From NCBI GenBank assembly GCA_021815525.1, contig JAKAGN010000225.1:1-5326 (forward strand): DNA of 5,326 nucleotides, read 5' to 3'. This DNA comes from Deltaproteobacteria bacterium (GTDB taxonomy: Bacteria > Desulfobacterota > Desulfobacteria > Desulfobacterales > Desulfatibacillaceae). Positions 1 through 5,326 of the stretch are shown here, in pieces (positions within the stretch are counted from its first letter, which is position 1; each line of letters starts with the position of its first letter). The notes beneath the pieces are model-generated. The model saw only the letters and a list, made by a program, of their open reading frames with translations. It did not search any database and had not been told where the DNA came from. The position numbers and the translations under genes were made by a program.

Positions 1-98
1 AGCTCCAGGGCCGTTTCCGGGTCGAGGGCGTTCCGGGCCTCCGGGCGGTTTATGGTGATGAGGGCGAGGCGTCCTTTTTTTTCGTAGATGAGGGCCAT
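1..98 (-). CDS. Enoyl-CoA hydratase/isomerase (crotonase) family protein, N-terminal fragment
   Basis: Only the first 32 codons are present; the gene runs off the left edge. The translation begins MALIYEKKGRLALITINRPE and continues with ARNALDPETALEL. A short strand-forming start, then a hydrophobic stretch, then N-R-P-E-x-R-N-A-L is the typical N-terminal signature of the crotonase superfamily. These enzymes act on acyl-CoA thioesters, for example in hydration or isomerisation during beta-oxidation or aromatic and branched-chain acid breakdown. The oxyanion-hole and catalytic residues lie outside the window, so substrate and reaction cannot be assigned. The start at position 98 is preceded on the minus strand by GGAAGGA, a strong but closely spaced ribosome binding site. 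The gene lies 76 bases downstream of the antiporter stop on the same strand, so co-transcription is possible. Family assignment is fairly secure; the specific function is unknown. Confidence 0.8.
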   Translation of the reverse strand, partial: MALIYEKKGRLALITINRPEARNALDPETALE

Positions 99-112
99 TA
101 TCCTTCCGATCC

Positions 113-131
113 GGATGGGTATAGCCCATCC
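113..131 (-). other. Short intergenic stem-loop between antiporter and crotonase genes
   Basis: A perfect 7-bp inverted repeat (GGATGGG at 113-119, CCCATCC at 125-131) encloses a 5-base loop. It lies in the 76-base gap, about 14 bases before the crotonase start codon. No T-run follows in the direction of transcription, so it is not a standard intrinsic terminator. It could affect translation or mRNA processing between the two genes, or be a chance palindrome in GC-rich DNA. Confidence 0.35.
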
Positions 132-174
132 CGCAATGGTTTCAATTTGTTGACCGGTTCAGTTCCAGCGGCTC

Positions 175-1398
175 TTAAGCCTTTCCCGTTGGCCGCGTCA
201 GGGCCGCAAGGACCGGAGCCGTCGCAAAGGTGGTCACAAGCGCCATTATGACCAGCATGGCGAAGAGACGGGGCGAGATGATGCCCATATCGAGCCCCAG
301 ATTTAAGACCACAAGCTCGAAGAGCCCGCGCGTGTTCATCAGTATCCCGAGGGCCGCCGCGTCGCGCCGGCCGACCCCAGCCAGCATGGCCGCCAGGCTC
401 ACGCCGCCGAACTTCCCGGCGCTTGCCAGAATGATGATGATACCGCAAATGAGCCAGTCGTCCACCGAGGACAAAAGCCCGACACGAAGGCGAAGGCCGG
501 TGAAGGCGAAAAAAGCCGGCAGGAACAGGACCACCACGAGATCGTGGATTTTTACCTTGAGCTCCCGCGCGAGAAGCGAGTCGTGGGGGATCACCACCCC
601 CAGGAAAAATGCGCCGAAAAGGGCGTGGATGCCGATGTATTCCGTCAGGGACGCGGAGAGAAGAAACGCCACGCACGCGACGGCCATGCTCCCGCGGCTC
701 ATGCGCCCCGCGCGGTCGACGCGGCGGGTGAACCAGCGCGCCAAGGGCCCCATCACCACGAACATGCACAGAATATAGAGTAGCGTCATGAGGACCGTCT
801 GGAAGGCGCCTCCGGGCTTCGCCAGCACCAGTCCCGTAATGAACGAGAGGATGCACCACGCCGCGAAGTCGCCCATGGCCGCGCACGTGAGGGCGATGGA
901 GCCAAGGTAAGACCCGTGCAAGCCCCTGTCGGTGATGATGCGGGCAAGCACCGGGAACGCCGTCACGGAAAGCGAGACCCCGAAAAACAAGGCGAAGTGG
1001 ACGAAGGAGACATGCTCCGGCGCCAGAAGGGGATAAAGCCACCACGCCGCCCCGATTCCCAAGGCGAAGGGCGCGACGATGCCCGTGAGGGACACGGCCG
1101 TGGCGGTGCCTATCTGGCGGCGCAGAAGGCCGGTGTCCAGCTCGACCCCCACGAGAAATATGAAGAGGATTACCCCGAACTGCGCGATGAACTCCAACTG
1201 GGTCACGACGGAGGCGGGCAGGAGGAACGCCATCGCACCCGGCGCGATCCACCCCAGAAAGGAGGGGCCCAGCATGATGCCGGCCACCACCTCGCCCATG
1301 ACCGCTGGCTGCCTTATCAGGCGGAACGCCCTGCCTACGGCCCGGGCTGTCAGTATTATCACCGCAAGCGCCAGGAGGAGCCGCGACAGAACGTTCAT
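175..1398 (-). CDS. Cation:proton antiporter, CPA2 family (Na+/H+ exchanger domain only)
   Basis: This 407-residue integral membrane protein should exchange a monovalent cation (Na+ or K+) for protons across the inner membrane. It is hydrophobic throughout, with about 12 or 13 membrane segments. Hallmarks in order are RQPAVMGEVVAGIMLGPSFLG (split here as GEVVAGIMLGPS at 35-46), FLVGVELD (81-88), SVTAFPVLARI (144-154), the ion-binding region AAMGDFAAW (173-181), HALFGAFFLG (258-267), AGKFGG with Lys329, and MNTRGLFELV (354-363). These match the CHX/KefB-like branch of CPA2. The protein ends right after the transporter domain: the C-terminal TrkA-N/RCK or universal-stress domain of longer relatives is missing, so no cytosolic regulator is visible. 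The first residue of the usual Asp-Asp or Asn-Asp pair is Gly176, with Asp177 kept. The start at 1398 has AAAGGA five bases upstream. It lies 66 bases after the repeat-protein gene. Ion specificity cannot be told from sequence. Confidence 0.93.
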   Translation of the reverse strand: MNVLSRLLLALAVIILTARAVGRAFRLIRQPAVMGEVVAGIMLGPSFLGWIAPGAMAFLLPASVVTQLEFIAQFGVILFIFLVGVELDTGLLRRQIGTATAVSLTGIVAPFALGIGAAWWLYPLLAPEHVSFVHFALFFGVSLSVTAFPVLARIITDRGLHGSYLGSIALTCAAMGDFAAWCILSFITGLVLAKPGGAFQTVLMTLLYILCMFVVMGPLARWFTRRVDRAGRMSRGSMAVACVAFLLSASLTEYIGIHALFGAFFLGVVIPHDSLLARELKVKIHDLVVVLFLPAFFAFTGLRLRVGLLSSVDDWLICGIIIILASAGKFGGVSLAAMLAGVGRRDAAALGILMNTRGLFELVVLNLGLDMGIISPRLFAMLVIMALVTTFATAPVLAALTRPTGKA

Positions 1399-1418
1399 TT
1401 GGTTCCTTTGGCCGCTAT

Positions 1419-1447
1419 TGTATAAGATGCCCGCCTATTTTACCCAA
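1419..1447 (-). promoter_or_regulatory. Possible sigma70-type promoter for the antiporter gene
   Basis: On the minus strand, TTGGGT (1442-1447) and TATACA (1419-1424) are separated by 17 bases. TACAAT at 1417-1422 is an alternative -10 with a 19-base spacer. The -35 match is poor and the implied leader is only about 13 bases, just enough for the AAAGGA ribosome binding site at 1404-1409. If real, it would let the antiporter and crotonase genes be expressed independently of the repeat-protein gene. Confidence 0.35.
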
Positions 1448-1464
1448 CCCGGTATGAAGCTCTT

Positions 1465-2121
1465 CTATCTTTTCGTGGAGCCGTTTCCCGTGGACGTGCC
1501 GAAGGGCGGCGTCTGGAAGCGCTGGCGCTCCTTCACCTGCCGCACCAGGTACTCGGCGAGGGTAAGGCCCGCGGCGGCGGCCTCCTTTTTCTGTATCTCG
1601 AGGTTGAACACGGTGATGAGCTCGGGGGGCACCGTGATGCCGAACTCCTTGAAGAAGGCGTCCTTTAGCTTTTTCAGGGTGGGCTCGGAGGCCGCCACCA
1701 CCGATCTCAGTAGCTCGATCTTGCTCTTGCCGTCCGCCACCCGGACGCCGGCCTTCAGTAAGCTCCTCTTCCGAAGCTCGGCCCGGAAAAAGGCCACCAG
1801 CGCCGTCGAGGCCTTCTCGCCCCGTTTTTCCTGGAAGAGCTGGTGGAGCTTTTCCACGGTGGGGTCCGGCCCCGTGGCCACGGAGCGGACGAGATCGAGG
1901 GCGGATTCGCCCACGGAGCGGCTCAGCTCCTCGGTGAGGCGCTCCTTTTTCTTGAGCTCCTTATGGAAAAAATCCACGAGCTTGGAATCGGCCCGCTGCC
2001 CGAACTCCTCCATGAGGGTCTTGTGGAGGACCGCCACCGTCGGGTTGTCCTGGGCCACCACGGACATCACGAGGGCGATCTTCATTTTTTCGATGACGCT
2101 TGTGGCCTGTCGGTTCTGCAT
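1465..2121 (-). CDS. Unrecognised protein with three tandem 60-residue repeats
   Basis: I do not recognise this 218-residue protein. It is hydrophilic, rich in Lys and Glu, and has no signal peptide or membrane segment, so it is probably cytosolic and largely helical. Residues 14-193 form three consecutive repeats of exactly 60 residues (14-73, 74-133, 134-193). The same residue recurs at each step: Leu17/77/137, Ser20/80/140, Val21/81/141, Pro27-Thr28/87-88/147-148, Leu32/92/152, Gly41/101/161, Leu48/108/168, Phe52/112/172, Glu55/115/175 and Lys58/118/178. Residues 186-200 may be the start of a degenerate fourth unit, followed by a polar, probably disordered tail. Codons are G/C-ending like the neighbours, which supports real coding. 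The start at 2121 was chosen because GGGA lies 8 bases upstream; Met13 lacks a ribosome binding site. A good promoter (2160-2189) precedes it, and the antiporter gene follows after 66 bases. A repeat scaffold or binding protein is possible, but no function can be assigned. Confidence 0.85.
   Translation of the reverse strand: MQNRQATSVIEKMKIALVMSVVAQDNPTVAVLHKTLMEEFGQRADSKLVDFFHKELKKKERLTEELSRSVGESALDLVRSVATGPDPTVEKLHQLFQEKRGEKASTALVAFFRAELRKRSLLKAGVRVADGKSKIELLRSVVAASEPTLKKLKDAFFKEFGITVPPELITVFNLEIQKKEAAAAGLTLAEYLVRQVKERQRFQTPPFGTSTGNGSTKR
1543..2082 (-). repeat. Three tandem 180-base units encoding 60-residue protein repeats
   Basis: The units are 1903-2082, 1723-1902 and 1543-1722. By manual ungapped alignment of the translations, units 1 and 2 share about 22 of 60 residues, units 1 and 3 about 20, and units 2 and 3 about 14; eleven positions are invariant. 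The reading frame and unit length are kept exactly, with no insertion or deletion. DNA identity is weak, so the triplication is old and the repeats are held by selection on the protein rather than being a recent tandem duplication. Confidence 0.85.
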
Positions 2122-2159
2122 GGCGCTATCCCTGGACTCGTGGAGGCCGGTACAGCGTA

Positions 2160-2189
2160 ACTATACGAAAAACAAAAAAGAAAGTCCAA
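2160..2189 (-). promoter_or_regulatory. Sigma70-type promoter for the repeat-protein gene
   Basis: On the minus strand, TTGGAC (2184-2189) and TATAGT (2160-2165) are 18 bases apart; each matches the consensus hexamer at about 4 or 5 of 6 positions. The spacer is nearly all T, and the DNA upstream of the -35 is AT-rich, in contrast to the GC-rich surroundings. A transcription start near 2153 would leave a leader of about 30 bases, including the GGGA ribosome binding site before the start at 2121. This is the best promoter in the window. Confidence 0.65.
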
Positions 2190-2210
2190 TAGATTTAGGA
2201 AGGTTTTTAC

Positions 2211-2231
2211 GGCGGGAAAAATTTTTCCGCC
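2211..2231. promoter_or_regulatory. A5T5-centred palindrome just upstream of the promoter
   Basis: The core GAAAAATTTTTC (2216-2227) is a perfect 12-base palindrome, extended by GC arms with one bulged G at 2214. It lies 22 bases upstream of the -35 hexamer. It could be an operator for a dimeric regulator, an intrinsically bent tract, or a hairpin. No T-run follows it on either strand outside the stem, so it is a poor terminator. The symmetry is certain; the function is inferred. Confidence 0.4.
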
Positions 2232-2365
2232 GGGGGAGCGCGCATGGCGCGTGGCGGCATCGGGAAACATCGGTATGAAAGGAAAAATGCGGTCCATCTG
2301 ATGAGGAAGGCGGAAACGCGGCAGGCCGAGAACTTTAAGCGGGTATCGCAACTGTGGTGGCGTAG

Positions 2366-2390
2366 AAAAAGGGACGCCACCGGCCGGCGC
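2366..2390 (-). terminator. Weak intrinsic-terminator candidate downstream of alaS
   Basis: In minus-strand RNA, GCGCC (2386-2390) can pair with GGCGU (2374-2378) around a 7-base loop, followed after three C residues by five U (2366-2370). The stem is short and the C residues separate it from the U-run, so termination would be inefficient. The 3' arm can instead pair downstream, GGTGGCGT (2374-2381) with ACGCCACC (2356-2363), an 8-bp stem that excludes the terminator-like one. Confidence 0.3.
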
Positions 2391-2405
2391 GGATAAGCAC
2401 CGATC

Positions 2406-2456
2406 GGGGTGGAGAGCAAGCATCCATATTTAGATCCGATGCTTGCACCCCACCCC
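2406..2456 (-). other. Long RNA hairpin downstream of alaS
   Basis: Arms 2406-2424 and 2438-2456 pair over 19 positions around a 13-base loop: 7 Watson-Crick pairs, then a 3-position junction, then 9 perfect pairs (GCAAGCATC with GATGCTTGC). In the minus-strand RNA two of the three junction positions also pair (G-U and G-C), leaving a single U-U mismatch. In the plus-strand RNA two of the three are mismatched. The structure therefore fits transcripts reading out of alaS, whose stop is 63 bases upstream. No U-run follows, so it may be a 3'-end stabiliser, a processing site, or a fold within a small RNA, rather than an intrinsic terminator. Confidence 0.55.
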
Positions 2457-2519
2457 TCCTGGATTCATGGCTCAACGCAAAGGCCCTATCCGCCAGGTCC
2501 ATGACCAACACGCGGCGCG

Positions 2520-5159
<2,640 letters not shown>

Positions 5160-5219
5160 GCCTGCCTCTTTTCAGGTTAAAAAAAAGGAAAGGATTCACG
5201 GGGGAGGGGTTCAGCCTGC

Positions 5220-5326
5220 CGAAAAACGCGATCCGCTGTGTTGCGCTTCGTCTTGCGCTCGGTCACGTATGAACAATACGCTCCCTTCGCGCGCGCCTCG
5301 CGCGCCTTGCGGCTCATCGTTTTTCG
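5220..5326. repeat. 107-base imperfect palindromic element upstream of alaS
   Basis: The ends are perfect 9-base inverted repeats, CGAAAAACG (5220-5228) and CGTTTTTCG (5318-5326). The centre is CGTAT-GAACA-ATACG (5266-5280). Both are symmetrical about the same base, 5273. GCGC blocks at 5243-5246 and 5300-5303 also match symmetrically, and CCGC/GCGG blocks match with a one-base shift; the arms between diverge. This layout resembles a palindromic interspersed repeat or a small non-autonomous mobile element. The element ends exactly at the window edge, so it may continue beyond or mark an assembly break at a repeated sequence. No transposase or coding frame is associated with it here. Copy number is unknown. 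Confidence 0.55.

Larger units (their letters stand above)
2122..2519. other. 398-base structured intergenic region between alaS and the repeat-protein gene
   Basis: I see no convincing gene here. In the direction of transcription the region holds a long hairpin (2406-2456), a weak terminator-like stem with T-run (2366-2390) overlapping an alternative 8-bp stem (2356-2381), a stretch without clear structure (about 2232-2355), an A5T5-centred palindrome (2211-2231), and the promoter (2160-2189) with a leader of about 30 bases for the repeat-protein gene. Open frames crossing it do not look like proteins. I could not match the region to any known riboswitch. Confidence 0.6.

Noticed and set aside
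98..1252. A 384-residue minus-strand open frame overlapping the antiporter gene
   Set aside because: It is Arg-, Gly- and His-rich out-of-frame translation of the antiporter gene, whose own frame has clear family motifs.
1399..1464. Possible terminator between the repeat-protein and antiporter genes
   Set aside because: No GC-rich stem followed by a T-run was found in this gap on the minus strand.
2292..2320. Hammerhead-ribozyme-like core: CTGATGAG followed by GGAAAC, with GTC just upstream, on the plus strand
   Set aside because: There is an extra G before GAAA, the bases between the two boxes form no proper stem II, only CAT separates GTC from CTGATGA so stem I cannot form, and the stem III partners do not pair beyond two bases.
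2082..2423. A 113-residue minus-strand open frame covering the intergenic region
   Set aside because: It overlaps the promoter and the start of the repeat-protein gene in another frame, its composition is not protein-like, and it has no ribosome binding site.
2335..2502. A 55-codon minus-strand open frame starting MDLADRAFALSHESRR after alaS
   Set aside because: It has no clear ribosome binding site, its second half is low-quality sequence crossing the hairpin structures, and it resembles no family I know. A short peptide cannot be excluded, but I cannot support one.
5160..5220. T-box, direct repeat GCCTGCC (5160-5166 and 5214-5220), and CCTG/CAGG stem over the alaS ribosome binding site
   Set aside because: No T-box motifs are present, the region is too short for one, the 7-base direct repeat is easily chance, and a 4-bp stem is too weak to claim regulation.

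Overview
The window is a GC-rich bacterial segment. All four recognisable genes lie on the minus strand, so it is transcribed from high to low coordinates. Read that way it holds: a palindromic element at the right edge (5220-5326); a complete alanyl-tRNA synthetase gene, alaS (5159 to 2520); a 398-base structured non-coding gap; an unrecognised 218-residue protein made of three 60-residue repeats (2121 to 1465); a compact monovalent cation:proton antiporter (1398 to 175); and the first 32 codons of an enoyl-CoA hydratase/isomerase-type enzyme (98 to 1), cut by the window edge. I found no tRNA, rRNA, CRISPR array or transposase.

The AlaRS sequence, including a cysteine-containing insertion in its catalytic domain, and the strong preference for G or C at third codon positions suggest a Gram-negative of deltaproteobacterial (Desulfobacterota-like) type. 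This is inference from sequence flavour only.

alaS appears to be a separate transcription unit. It is followed by a long RNA hairpin (2406-2456) and a weak terminator-like structure (2366-2390). The repeat-protein gene has its own good sigma70-type promoter (TTGGAC, 18 bp, TATAGT; 2160-2189). The antiporter and crotonase genes follow with gaps of 66 and 76 bases. I see no intrinsic terminator between them, so the three may be co-transcribed, with a possible extra promoter before the antiporter (1419-1447). Nothing in the sequence ties the three proteins to one pathway.

The least explained items are the triplicated 60-residue repeat protein, the 107-base palindrome at the right edge, and the hairpin downstream of alaS, whose base pairs favour an RNA of the minus strand. 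I do not see a convincing multi-gene novel system here.
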